Source: Luteimonas viscosa (GTDB taxonomy: Bacteria; Pseudomonadota; Gammaproteobacteria; Xanthomonadales; Xanthomonadaceae). From it: a DNA stretch of 64,000 bases. Shown piece by piece: positions 53,204-62,562 of the stretch; the stretch's first letter is position 1; each line of letters starts with the position of its first letter. The DNA lies in contig NZ_VTFT01000001.1 in assembly GCF_008244685.1 (NCBI RefSeq), positions 2,149,248-2,213,247 on the forward strand. The letters are read 5' to 3'. The notes beneath the pieces were generated by a model. That model had not been told where the DNA came from and did not search any database. It was given only the letters and a program-made list of their open reading frames with translations. Both the position numbers and the translations under genes were made by a program.

Positions 53204-54373
53204 TCAGCGGCGCAGCGTCAGGTAGCTCGCGTACCACTGCATCGGATCGTCGGTGTTGTTGTCCTGGAACAGCGCGCTGCCGCGGCCGTCGCCGTTGAGG
53301 CCCAGCCCGAGCAGGTGGTGGTCGCTGTTGGTGAAGGTGAACTCGAAGCCTTGCAGGGCGTCGATGCGGGCGCCGCCGGGCAGGGGCTGGCGGCTGCGGT
53401 CGGTGCCGGCCAGGCCGCCCCGGCTCGCCACCTGGCTGTTGGGGATCCAGGCGTACTGCACGGTGACCCGGTAGCCGCGGTACTGGCCCGAGTTCTGCCG
53501 GATCGCCCGGCTCGTGGCGCGGGTGCCGGCGACCACGCTGCCCGTTTCCAGCAGGCCCGGCAGCGGGACCAGCATGCTCGCCGCCATCGCGCCCAGGCTG
53601 GCCTCGAGGCCGCGGAAATCCAGGCCCTGGTCGTCGGTGAGCGAGACCCGGGCGATGTTGCGTTCCGGGTCCAGCCAGACCGCGACGTTGCGCAGGTTGG
53701 CGTCGCTGCCGTCGGCGCGGCGGAACTCGAACCCCGACAGCACCAGGGTCGAATCGCGTGGCGCCTGGCCGGGCAGGCGGATGTCGAACTTGCCGCCGCC
53801 GTCGGCGGTCACCTGCTGCACCTTCGCGCCGGGCAGCGAGGTCAGCAGGACCCGGCCGCGGAACGGGTCGTCGCCGTTCTGGTCGGCCAGGGCCAGGCGC
53901 GCGAACCGCTCTTCGCCCAGCACCCCGATCCGGCGCAGCTTGTGGTCGCCGTTGAGGAAGCGCAGTTCAAAGCCCGCCATCGCCCAGCCGCCGGGCAGCG
54001 GCTTGTCGAGCGCCGCCGGGCCGTTGTCGCGCAGGCCCTGGATCTGGGCCCGATGCAGTTCGAGGTGGCCGCGTGGCGGGGGCGCCTGCACCTGCGCCTG
54101 CGCCGGCACGACCACGCGCCGGTTCGGCTGCGCAGGCACCACCACCCGCGCACCCTCACGCTGCGAACGCTGCGGCGGTGCGACCTGCACCCCCGATCGT
54201 TGCGCCGGCGGCTTGACCTGCACCCCGGTCCGCTCCGGCGGTGGAGTCACCTGCACCCCGGACCGCTCGGCCGGAGGCGTCACCTGGACCTGGGCGGCCG
54301 CGGGTGCCCCTCCGCCCAGGCACAGCAGCAGGGCGATGGAGAGGGTGGACGAACGCAGCGGCGGGACGCGCAT
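53204..54373 (-). CDS. Exported protein with PP-rich 11-residue repeats
   Basis: 389-aa exported protein: signal peptide (to APAAAQ, about residue 28), four N-terminal repeats GVQVxPPxxRS (about 29-70), then a beta-rich body. The body has a repeated 'GFELRFLNGDHKLRRIGV' / 'GFEFTFTNSDHHLLGLGL' motif (about 133 and 340) and 'QNGDDPFRG' / 'QDNNTDDPM', so it is itself internally duplicated. No family recognised; a secreted beta-sandwich adhesin-like fold is a guess. ATG at 54373. Confidence 0.75.
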   Translation of the reverse strand: MRVPPLRSSTLSIALLLCLGGGAPAAAQVQVTPPAERSGVQVTPPPERTGVQVKPPAQRSGVQVAPPQRSQREGARVVVPAQPNRRVVVPAQAQVQAPPPRGHLELHRAQIQGLRDNGPAALDKPLPGGWAMAGFELRFLNGDHKLRRIGVLGEERFARLALADQNGDDPFRGRVLLTSLPGAKVQQVTADGGGKFDIRLPGQAPRDSTLVLSGFEFRRADGSDANLRNVAVWLDPERNIARVSLTDDQGLDFRGLEASLGAMAASMLVPLPGLLETGSVVAGTRATSRAIRQNSGQYRGYRVTVQYAWIPNSQVASRGGLAGTDRSRQPLPGGARIDALQGFEFTFTNSDHHLLGLGLNGDGRGSALFQDNNTDDPMQWYASYLTLRR

Positions 54374-54515
54374 GGGAAGCTCCGGCAGAGGGATGGACAC
54401 CAGCGCATCCGCAAGTCCTGGTCGGCGACTGCCACGCCCGCGCTGGCAGTCGCGCGCCGCGTTGCGCGGATGCCCCCTCAGCCACCCCTGTTCCGGGGGT
54501 CGGGGAGGGATGCCG

Positions 54516-55043
54516 ATGTACCGGATCGCCGCACCGAGCCTGCTGTTCGTCCTGGCCGCCTGTTCGGCGCCTTCCCCCGACAAACTGGCCGACAGGGCCG
54601 CCGAACAGGCTGCGGCCGCTGCGGTCGATGCCGCCAGCGACGGCAGGGTCCGGTTCGACCCGGCCGAGGGCACGCTGCAGGTGGAGGACGACGACACGCG
54701 CATGCAGTCCGGCGGCCCCGCCGGCATGGCGCGGCCGGACTGGTGGCCCGCGGACGTCGACCTGCCGCAGGCGCATGTGATCCGCCAGGTGGTGCGCAGC
54801 GGTTCCGACCAGCTGCTGGTGGTGACCGTGCCGCAGGCCGGCAGCGCGATCCACGGGCAGATCGAGCAGGGCATGCATGGCCACGGCTGGACCACGGCCA
54901 GCGCGTCGCAAGCAGCCGACGGTGCCGGCATGGCGATGTTCCACAAACCGGGCCGCGAGGCCACCGTGATGGTGATGCCCGCGCGCAGGGCCGGCGACGC
55001 GACCACCCTCACCTATCGCCTGCGCCAGGCCGGCACCCGGTGA
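54516..55043 (+). CDS. Small lipoprotein near sigma factor
   Basis: 175-aa lipoprotein with lipobox LAAC (Cys16), beginning MYRIAAPSLLFV. Acidic stretch 'EDDDTRM' in the middle; the rest is a mixed alpha/beta domain with no family recognised. ATG at 54516 chosen over 54510 because GGAGG is placed 7 bp upstream of it. Lies upstream of the ECF sigma gene, 85 bp apart, same strand. Confidence 0.72.
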   Translation: MYRIAAPSLLFVLAACSAPSPDKLADRAAEQAAAAAVDAASDGRVRFDPAEGTLQVEDDDTRMQSGGPAGMARPDWWPADVDLPQAHVIRQVVRSGSDQLLVVTVPQAGSAIHGQIEQGMHGHGWTTASASQAADGAGMAMFHKPGREATVMVMPARRAGDATTLTYRLRQAGTR

Positions 55044-55128
55044 GTCGATGACGGGCGGCCACCGCGCCGCGGCCCCAGGTTGGCTACCCTGTGGTCCGGG
55101 CTCGCGCCCGGGCACGGGGTTGCCTCGC

Positions 55129-55668
55129 ATGGGAAACGAGATCACGCAGTTGCTGGAGCGGGCGGCCGCCGGCGAACCGGCGCAGCTGTCCGAAGTCTTC
55201 GAGCGGCTCTATCCGCAGCTGCGGCAGATCGCGGCGGCGCGCCTACGTCCGGGCGAACGCACGCTGACGCCGACCGTGCTGGTGCACGAGCTGTACCTGC
55301 GCGCGACGTGCGGCGAACCGCTCAACGCCAGCAGCCGGCGCCACTTCTTCACCACGGCGGCCAAGGCGATGCGCTGGATCCTGGTCGACCACGCGCGGCG
55401 ACGGGCGGCGGGCAAGCGCGGCGGCGACCTGCTGGAGGTGACCCTGACCGAATCGCTGCCCGGCGCGCCGGCGTCCGACGTGCTCGGGGTGCACGAAGCG
55501 CTGGAGGCACTGGGCGAGATCGCTCCGCAGCAGCGCGACATCGTCGAGCTGCACTACTTCGGCGGCCTGGAGTTCGCAGAGATCGCCGCCGTACTCGAGG
55601 TGTCGGAACGCACCGTCTACCGCCAGTGGCAGCGGGCCCGCGCGTTCCTGCACGCCCAGCTGGACTGA
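55129..55668 (+). CDS. ECF sigma factor (TIGR02999/ECF43-type)
   Basis: 179-aa extracytoplasmic-function sigma factor: region 2 ('RLYPQLRQIAAARLRPG', 'FFTTAAKAMRWILVDHARRRAA') and region 4 ('QQRDIVELHYFGGLEFAEIAAVLEVSERTVYRQW'). The 'TLTPTVLVHELYLR' block is the TIGR02999 signature; these sigma factors are usually controlled by an adjacent Ser/Thr kinase, exactly as here. ATG at 55129. Confidence 0.92.
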   Translation: MGNEITQLLERAAAGEPAQLSEVFERLYPQLRQIAAARLRPGERTLTPTVLVHELYLRATCGEPLNASSRRHFFTTAAKAMRWILVDHARRRAAGKRGGDLLEVTLTESLPGAPASDVLGVHEALEALGEIAPQQRDIVELHYFGGLEFAEIAAVLEVSERTVYRQWQRARAFLHAQLD

Positions 55669-55672
55669 CGCC

Positions 55673-58501
55673 GTGGACCGCCAGGCACGCGAGGCATGGA
55701 AGGCGGCCGACGCCATCCTCGATGCGCTGCTGGACCTGCCGCTCGACCAGCGCGAGGCGCACCTGCAGGCCCTGGCCCCGGCGCCCGAAGTCGCGGCTCG
55801 GGTGCGCAGGCTGCTGGCCGGCAGCGCCAGCGAAGGGCCGCTGGACCGACCCCTGCCTCCTCTCGACCCCCTGGAGGCACTCGAACCGGCCACGGAGCCG
55901 TCGCTGGAAGGACGGCGCCTGGGCCGCTGGCGGCTGCAGGAACTGCTGGGCGAAGGCGGCATGGCCGTGGTCTATCGCGCGATCTCGGCCGCGCCGCCGC
56001 TGGGCCAGCAGGCGGCGTTGAAGATCCTCAGCCTGGCGGCGCTCGCGCGCGGCGGGCGCGAGCGCTTCCTGCGTGAACAGTCGGTGCTGGCGCGTCTGCG
56101 CCATCCCTACATCGCCGCGCTGTACGAAGCCGGCGTGGACGACGACGGCACGCCGTGGCTGGCGATGGCGCTGGTGGAAGGCCAGCGCATCGACCAGTGG
56201 TGCCAGGCGCGCGGCCTGGGCCTGTCGGCACGCCTGGACCTGGTCGGGCAGGTGGCCGAGGCGCTCGAGTACGCGCATCGCAACCTGGTCGTGCATCGCG
56301 ACATCAAGCCGTCGAACGTCCTGGTCGACGAGGACGGCCTGGTCCGGCTGCTGGACTTCGGCATCGGTCGCGAACTGTCGTCCGCGGCCACCCGCACCAT
56401 GCAGCACGCGCTGACCCCGGAATACGCTGCGCCCGAGCAGTTCGACGGCCAGGACACCGGCACCGCCGCCGACGTCTACGGCCTGGCCGCGCTCACGTAC
56501 CGCCTGCTCACCGGCAGCGCGCCGCACGACGCCCTCGTGGTGCGCGCCCATTCGCCGGAGCGGCCGTCCACGCGCGCCGCGCATGCCCCCGCCGGCAGCC
56601 TGGAACGCGGGTTCGCCCCGCGCCTGCGCGGCGACCTGGACGCGATCCTGCTGCGCGGCCTGGCCCAGGACCCGGCGCAGCGCTATCCCAGCGTGGAAGC
56701 CCTCGTCGCCGACCTGCGCAATTACCGCGCGCGGCGTCCGGTGCGCGCACGCGCCCCCAGCGCCGGTTACCGGCTGCGCCGGTTCGCGCAGCGCAACCGC
56801 TGGCCGCTGGCGGCGGGTGCGGTCCTGGCCCTGTCCCTGCTGGGCGGCGGCCTGGGGGTGTTCTGGCAGGCGCAGCGGGCGGAACGGGCCGCGCAAGAGG
56901 CGCAACTGCAACTGCGCTACCTCGATTCGCTGCTGCGCGAGATGGCGCCCTCCACGGCCGAAGCCAGGCAGCCGGACCGCTCGCGCCTGATCGCATCGGC
57001 CGCGGCGCATGCCCGCCAGGATCTGGCCAGCCAGTCCGCGGCGCTGGCCACGGTGCTGCTGACCCTGGCGGAGATCGCGCAGGCCGCGGGCGAGCACGGG
57101 CATTCGGCGCAGCTGGCCGCGGAAGCAGCCGGACTGCGGGACGGGCTCGACGGGCGCGACAGTCCGGGCTTTGCCGAGGCGCTGGTGGTCCGCGGCCGCG
57201 CGCTGTGGTCCGACCGCAACCTGGGCGGCGATCCCGAGGCGCTGGCGGAACAGGCGCTGGCGATCCTCGAACGCAAGGCCCCGGACTCCGAAGCGCACAT
57301 GCGTGCGCTGCTGCTGCAGCAGCAGCTCGACCAGGGCCTGGACCGGGCCGCGCGCGCCAAGGCCACCGGCGACCGCATGCTGGGCTGGTGCCGGGCGCGC
57401 GACCGGCAGCCGGTCGAGTTGTGCGGCGAGGTGCTGCTGGCGGTCGCCTCGCTGCAGGACCGCCAGGGCTACGTGCGCGAAGCCGAGCGCACCTATACCG
57501 AACTGATCGAACTCGAGGCCATGCGCGCCGGCGGCGACCACGCGCGGACCCTGCAGGTGCGCACGCGGCACGCCCGCGCGGTGCTGCGGCTGGGCGACGC
57601 GGCGCGTGCGGCCGCGCTGCTCGAACCGGTGCTGGCCGCGCAACTGCGCATCTACGACGGCACCACGCCCGAACTCGCCGCCACCCGCGGCGCGCTGGCC
57701 GAATCGCTGACCACCCTGGGCGACTTCGCCCGCGCGCGCGAACTGCACGAGGCGCAGCTGGCCGAGCTGGTCGACCAACGCGGCAGCGGCCATCCCGACG
57801 TGGCCGCGTACCTGGGCAACTTCGGCGTATTCCTGATGAAGGCCGGCGACTTCGAGGGCGCGCTGGCGCGTCTGGCCGAATGCGCCGCCGGCTACGCCAC
57901 GCTCGGCGGCCCCGACCATGCCGGTGTGCACGTGTGCAACGGCAACCGCGCCGACGTCCTGCGCGAGATGGGCCGTGCGGCCGAAGCCGAACCGCTCAGT
58001 CGCGCGGCGCTGAAGGGGATCCGCGATGCGTTCGGCGAGGATTCGCCGCTGCTGGCCCCACGCTACAGCAACCTCGGCCGTGTGCTGCTGGCGCTGGGCC
58101 GCGACGACGAAGCCCTGCCCGTGCTGGACCGCGCCCGCGCCGCCTACGCCGCACGCGGCAACCCGATGGCCGCGCTGATGCGCCTGCACGCGGTGGAAGC
58201 CAGGGTCCGGAGCGGGCGGGTGCCGCCCGCGCGTGGCTGGGACCAGGCGCAGGCGGCGCGGCGGCAGCTCGAGGCCGGGTTTCCGACACGCAACCCGATG
58301 CGCATCGCGATGCTGGCGCCGCTGGCCCGGATCGCCTGCCGCGCGCCGCTGCAGCTGCCCTGCGCCGCGCAACGCGACGAAGCCCTGACCGCGATGGCCC
58401 AGCCGACGAGTCCGGCCGACGCCCGCCGCCAGATCGACCTGGCGCTGCAGGCTACTGCGCAGGCGGCTGCGGGCACCCGGTTCGCCGGCACCGGGCAGTA
58501 G
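55673..58501 (+). CDS. Ser/Thr protein kinase with TPR-like C-terminus
   Basis: 942-aa kinase: N-terminal 80-residue helical part, Pkinase domain with the glycine loop 'GEGGMAVVY', Lys117, catalytic 'HRDIKPSN' (Asp210) and DFG at 228-230, one membrane helix (about 372-397) and a large C-terminal helical repeat domain resembling TPRs ('LGDFARARELHEAQLAELVD', 'FGVFLMKAGDFEGALARLAE'). GTG start 4 bp after the sigma gene, so co-translated. Likely phosphorylates or otherwise gates the ECF sigma factor. Confidence 0.9.
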   Translation: MDRQAREAWKAADAILDALLDLPLDQREAHLQALAPAPEVAARVRRLLAGSASEGPLDRPLPPLDPLEALEPATEPSLEGRRLGRWRLQELLGEGGMAVVYRAISAAPPLGQQAALKILSLAALARGGRERFLREQSVLARLRHPYIAALYEAGVDDDGTPWLAMALVEGQRIDQWCQARGLGLSARLDLVGQVAEALEYAHRNLVVHRDIKPSNVLVDEDGLVRLLDFGIGRELSSAATRTMQHALTPEYAAPEQFDGQDTGTAADVYGLAALTYRLLTGSAPHDALVVRAHSPERPSTRAAHAPAGSLERGFAPRLRGDLDAILLRGLAQDPAQRYPSVEALVADLRNYRARRPVRARAPSAGYRLRRFAQRNRWPLAAGAVLALSLLGGGLGVFWQAQRAERAAQEAQLQLRYLDSLLREMAPSTAEARQPDRSRLIASAAAHARQDLASQSAALATVLLTLAEIAQAAGEHGHSAQLAAEAAGLRDGLDGRDSPGFAEALVVRGRALWSDRNLGGDPEALAEQALAILERKAPDSEAHMRALLLQQQLDQGLDRAARAKATGDRMLGWCRARDRQPVELCGEVLLAVASLQDRQGYVREAERTYTELIELEAMRAGGDHARTLQVRTRHARAVLRLGDAARAAALLEPVLAAQLRIYDGTTPELAATRGALAESLTTLGDFARARELHEAQLAELVDQRGSGHPDVAAYLGNFGVFLMKAGDFEGALARLAECAAGYATLGGPDHAGVHVCNGNRADVLREMGRAAEAEPLSRAALKGIRDAFGEDSPLLAPRYSNLGRVLLALGRDDEALPVLDRARAAYAARGNPMAALMRLHAVEARVRSGRVPPARGWDQAQAARRQLEAGFPTRNPMRIAMLAPLARIACRAPLQLPCAAQRDEALTAMAQPTSPADARRQIDLALQATAQAAAGTRFAGTGQ

Positions 58502-58628
58502 GCGAGCAGGCCGGCCGGCGCGGGGCGGGTCGGCGTCCGGGCAGTGGCAGTCGTCCGCGCCGGAGCGCGGATGCATCCAGGTACACCGGCCATCGGGGCC
58601 GGCGCTGCACAACCCGGGAGGGAATGCG

Positions 58629-59150
58629 ATGAACGGCAAGGCCACGATCCTCGGCGTCCTGGCGGCGGTCGCCGCGGGACTGCCCGCGGCCCCGGCAAGG
58701 GCGCGCGATGCCTGCCTGGTCGGCAGCTGGAGCCCGGTGGGCAATGGCGCGGCGGAGTGGGTGCAGCGACAGGCGCCGGGGATGAAGATGATGGTCACCC
58801 AGCAGGTGGCCACCCTGCGCCTGGGCGCCGATGGCCACTACAGCCTGCAGTCGCAGGTGCGGGCCGAAGCCGGCAACGAAGGCCGGAGCGCGCGCAGCGA
58901 CGGCACGTTTTCCGCCCGCGGCAGCTGGAGCAGTGCCGACGGCAAACTGACGCTGGCGCCCACGGCATCGACCACCGACGGCAAGGTGGAACTGGGCGCG
59001 GGCAACGGGCCGACCACCGGCTTCGCCCTGCCGAAGTCGGGCGCGCAGGCCACGATCCACGAGTACGCCTGCAAGGGCGACGTGCTGGAAACCCGGATGC
59101 CGATTCCCGGGGTCGCCGACCCGATCGTGCAGCGCTACCGCAGGCAGTGA
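58629..59150 (+). CDS. Exported lipocalin-like protein
   Basis: 173-aa secreted protein: signal peptide (cleavage near ARARDA, residue 26) and an all-beta body beginning 'CLVGSWSP' with a repeating 'GxYSLQSQ' / 'GTFSARGSWSS' / 'GKLTLAP' strand pattern, ending 'YRRQ'. A GxW near the start is lipocalin-like, but no motif is decisive. Two cysteines (about 29 and 148) may pair. ATG at 58629 with GGGAGGG. Confidence 0.75.
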   Translation: MNGKATILGVLAAVAAGLPAAPARARDACLVGSWSPVGNGAAEWVQRQAPGMKMMVTQQVATLRLGADGHYSLQSQVRAEAGNEGRSARSDGTFSARGSWSSADGKLTLAPTASTTDGKVELGAGNGPTTGFALPKSGAQATIHEYACKGDVLETRMPIPGVADPIVQRYRRQ

Positions 59151-59533
59151 GCGCAACGCGGCGCGGCGCGGGCGGACCGCGTTGTTGCCGGTCGGCATGG
59201 CCGGGGCGCCGTGCGCCGGGGCGGAGTGGGGGCTGGCGACGCGGCCGATGACGCCGCCGCCGCGCCGCCGCTCATCGATGGCGGGCACTGCGCGTTCGCA
59301 TACGGGTCCGGACCGCGTTGACCTGGGCGCCGGTGGCGGCGCGGTTTCCTGCCCGGCGCAGCGCGCGCCGATCCGCGAGGCGGGGAGGTGTGGACGCGTC
59401 CGCCACCGAAGGATGGCAGCCGGAGCGTCCGCTTGACGGATGTCCTGTGCAGGCGCGGATCGCGCCGCGGCCGCGTCGCGGCCGCCACGGGCCAGGCCGG
59501 CCGCTTCCGGCCCCTGCATACGGGAACATGCAC
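59151..59533 (+). other. Gap before YadA-like adhesin
   Basis: 383-bp GC-rich stretch; frames are arginine/proline shadows and no promoter or RNA was recognised. Confidence 0.5.
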
Positions 59534-61486
59534 ATGAAGATCTCCAGCACGCGTCGTCCGCTGACCGCGGCCCTGCTCATCGTCCTCGGCCTGGCGGCGG
59601 GCGCCGCGGCGGCCGGCGAAACCTGCGAGCTGAGTAGCGGTGGCCCCGGCGGCGCCGTCGCCGACCCCAGTGTCGATGCCTTCGCCTGTGGCCAGGGCGC
59701 GCAGGCGACGGCCGCGAACGCCACCGCCGTGGGCGCGGACGCCACCGCCACCGGGTTCGCCGCCGTTGCCGTGGGCCTCGCCAGCGAGGCGACCGCGCAG
59801 GCGTCCACCGCGGTCGGCGCAGGCGCCGAAGCCAGCGGCTACATGAGTTCGGCGAGCGGTGCCGGCTCCACCGCGAGCACCGCCGGCAGCGTCGCCTCGG
59901 GAAGCTACTCGGTCGCGAGCGGCAACGGTGCGGTCGCGCTCGGCGGCTGGGTGGACAGCAACGGCGACAACGTCGTGAACATCGACGAGCGCACCACGGC
60001 CAGCGGCTGGGACGCCACCGCCATCGGCAACCGTGCCCAGGCCAGCGGCACCGAGAGCACCGCGCTGGGCGCGCGCAGCCAGGCGGCCGGGGCGAACTCC
60101 CTTGCAGGAGGCGTCGCCAGCGACGCCTCCGGGGCAAACAGCACCGCGCTTGGCCATGGCAGCATCGCCAGCGGCGACCTGAGCGTCGCCAGTGGCGCCA
60201 ACAGCGAGGCGACCCAGGAGGCGAGCAGCGCGTTCGGCGTCCAGAGTGCGGCCACCGGCATCGGCGGCACCGCCGTCGGCTTCGCCAGCCAGAGCAGCGG
60301 ATTCCATTCGCTGGCCAGCGGCGGCTACGCCGTCGCCAGCGGCGATTCCGCGACCGCGATCGGCTTCCAGAGCGTGGCGAGCGGGGCTGGCGCCAACGCC
60401 ATCGGCGTGTTCGCCACCGCCAGCGGCCAGCAGAGCACGGCGATCGGCACTGCCAGCCAGGCCAGCAACCGCGAAACCGTGGCGTTGGGCAACGCCAGCG
60501 TGGCGAGCGGCGAGGGCGCGACGGCCATCGGCTACGCCGCCTCGGCCGTCGGCGCAAACGCCACCGCCACCGGCTACTTCAGCAGCGCCGCCGGTAGCCA
60601 GGGCGCCGCCTTCGGGACCGGCAGTTCCTCTGCAGGCAATCAGAGCACGGCCATCGGCGCGTTCTCGAGCGCGGGGGCCGACACCGCCACCGCGCTCGGC
60701 CACACCAGCCTGGCCAGCGGCTTCGGCAGCACCGCCCTGGGCAACAGCAGCCAGGCCACCGCCACCGGCAGCGTCGCGCTGGGCTACGGTTCGGTGGCCG
60801 ACCGCGACGGCAGCGTGTCGGTCGGCACCACGGTCAGCCAGCGCCAGATCGTCAACGTCGCCGCCGGCACCCAGGGCACCGACGCGGTGAACCTCGACCA
60901 GCTGCAGGCCACGCTGGCCACGGCCAACGCCTACACCGATACCGCGGTCGCCACCGGCGGCACGGCCGCCAATGCCTACACCGACAACCGCGAAGTGGCG
61001 ATCCGCGCCGACATGGAAGCGGGCGATACCGCGGCCGTGGACGCGGCCAACGACTACACCGACACCCGCGAAACCGCCATCCGCAGCGATCTCGACGCCG
61101 GCGACGCCGCCACCCTCAGCGCCGCCAACAGCTATACCGACACCCGCATCGCCGATCTCGTCGGCTTCGATCCCGGCGCGCTCAACGGGCGCATGGACGC
61201 GCTCGAGGACAGCTTCGCCGACCTCGACGGACGCCTGCACCGCCAGGACCGCCGCATCGACCGCCAGGGGGCGATGGGCGCTGCGATGCTCAACATGGCC
61301 ATCAACGCCGCGGGCAGCAACAGCCCGCGCGGGCGGATCGCGGTGGGCGCCGGCTTCCACGGCGGCGAGCAGGCGTTGTCGATCGGCTACGGCCGGCGCA
61401 TCGGCCAGCGCGCCTCGTTCTCGCTCGGTGGCGCGTTCAGCGGCGGCGAACGTTCGGGCGGCATCGGTTTCGGCGTCGATCTCTAG
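59534..61486 (+). CDS. YadA-like trimeric autotransporter adhesin
   Basis: 650-aa trimeric autotransporter: signal peptide (to about residue 29), a long head of YadA-type repeats (about 45-425, 'ATAVGxxAxATGxxxxAxG' units with recurrent SxASG and TAxG), a coiled-coil stalk with 'TAANAYTDNREVAIRADMEAG' and similar 'AYTDTR' elements (about 450-560), and a YadA-type C-terminal membrane anchor (about 575-650, 'MGAAMLNMAINAAGSN', ending 'IGFGVDL'). Mediates surface adhesion and autoagglutination in this family. ATG at 59534; one at 59528 is possible but too close to the RBS. Confidence 0.93.
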   Translation: MKISSTRRPLTAALLIVLGLAAGAAAAGETCELSSGGPGGAVADPSVDAFACGQGAQATAANATAVGADATATGFAAVAVGLASEATAQASTAVGAGAEASGYMSSASGAGSTASTAGSVASGSYSVASGNGAVALGGWVDSNGDNVVNIDERTTASGWDATAIGNRAQASGTESTALGARSQAAGANSLAGGVASDASGANSTALGHGSIASGDLSVASGANSEATQEASSAFGVQSAATGIGGTAVGFASQSSGFHSLASGGYAVASGDSATAIGFQSVASGAGANAIGVFATASGQQSTAIGTASQASNRETVALGNASVASGEGATAIGYAASAVGANATATGYFSSAAGSQGAAFGTGSSSAGNQSTAIGAFSSAGADTATALGHTSLASGFGSTALGNSSQATATGSVALGYGSVADRDGSVSVGTTVSQRQIVNVAAGTQGTDAVNLDQLQATLATANAYTDTAVATGGTAANAYTDNREVAIRADMEAGDTAAVDAANDYTDTRETAIRSDLDAGDAATLSAANSYTDTRIADLVGFDPGALNGRMDALEDSFADLDGRLHRQDRRIDRQGAMGAAMLNMAINAAGSNSPRGRIAVGAGFHGGEQALSIGYGRRIGQRASFSLGGAFSGGERSGGIGFGVDL

Positions 61487-61568
61487 GCGTTCAGGCGCAA
61501 GCACTCACCCCCGGCTCGCTCCGCACGGCCGGGGTGGGGCTCGCGCAGGTCTGCCGATCGTGGTGGCG

Positions 61569-62372
61569 TCAGTCTGCGCCCGGTGGCGGGAGACGGAAGA
61601 AGGCAGCCGCCGTCGCCGCACTGGCGGCGGCGGTGGTCGCCACATCCTCGCCGCGGTCGCGCGCCAGTTCCTCCACGATGTGCGGCAGGAAGGCCGGTTC
61701 GTTGCGGCGCTCCTTCGGCATCGGCCGGAGCGTGCGCGGCAGCAGGTAGGGCGCGTCGGTTTCCACCATCAGACGGTGGGCCGGGATGTTCTTCACGATC
61801 TCGCGCAGGTGCGCGCCACGGCGCTCGTCGCACAGCCAGCCGGTGATGCCGATGTGCCAGTCCTGGTCGAGGTAGTCGAACAGCTCCTCGCGCGTGCCGG
61901 TGAAGCAGTGCACCACTGCCGGACCGAGCCTGCCGTCGAACCCGCGCATGATCGCCATGAAATCGGCATGCGCGTCGCGCTGGTGCAGGAACAGCGGCTT
62001 GCCGGTGTCGACACCGATCTGCAGCTGGCGTTCGAAGGCCTTGCGCTGCGCCGGGCGCGGGGAGAAATCGCGGAAGTAGTCGAGACCGGTTTCGCCCACG
62101 GCCACGACTTCGGCATGCGTATGCAGCGCGCGCAGTTCGGCATCGCACTCGTCGGTGTACTCGACCGCGTGGTGTGGGTGCACGCCGGCGGTGGCGGACA
62201 GCACGCCCGGATGCGCCTGCGCGAGCGCCAGCGCCCGCGGCGAATGCGCGCGGCTGGCGCCGGTGACGACCATGCGCGCAACGCCGGCCTCGCGGGCACG
62301 CGCGAGCACCGCGTCGCGGTCGCGGTCGAAGCTGTCGTGGGTGAGGTTGGCGCCGATGTCGATGAGGTGCAC
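61569..62372 (-). CDS. tatD: TatD-family metal-dependent hydrolase
   Basis: 267-aa TIM-barrel nuclease. 'IDIGANLTHDSFDRD' (metal-binding region of TatD, His10 area), 'GETGLDYFRDFSP' (Glu), 'FLHQRDAH' and 'VHCFTGTREE' and 'METDAPYLLP' (Asp) are all present. Begins with GTG at 62372 (VHLIDIGAN); no Shine-Dalgarno is evident and no ATG lies nearby in frame. Divergent from hrpB. Confidence 0.9.
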   Translation of the reverse strand: MHLIDIGANLTHDSFDRDRDAVLARAREAGVARMVVTGASRAHSPRALALAQAHPGVLSATAGVHPHHAVEYTDECDAELRALHTHAEVVAVGETGLDYFRDFSPRPAQRKAFERQLQIGVDTGKPLFLHQRDAHADFMAIMRGFDGRLGPAVVHCFTGTREELFDYLDQDWHIGITGWLCDERRGAHLREIVKNIPAHRLMVETDAPYLLPRTLRPMPKERRNEPAFLPHIVEELARDRGEDVATTAAASAATAAAFFRLPPPGAD

Positions 62373-62562
62373 GGGATCGGGATCGTGATGGGTGATTCGA
62401 TATGGTCGCTGGCCTTCATGCGGGCAGCGATCGCGGACGGCAAGGGCGCATCGCAGCAGGGCTGCGTGGGCTCGCCGCAGGCAGGATCCCTGCGTCCCGT
62501 TTCCGTGTGAACCCGGCGACCGACCGCGGAGTTTACCGGTTGCCGGCTCGTACACTGCGCGC

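Noticed and set aside
55349..58813. 1154-codon open frame on the minus strand
   Set aside because: Antisense shadow of the Ser/Thr kinase; high-GC DNA lacks stops in this frame and no motif is present.
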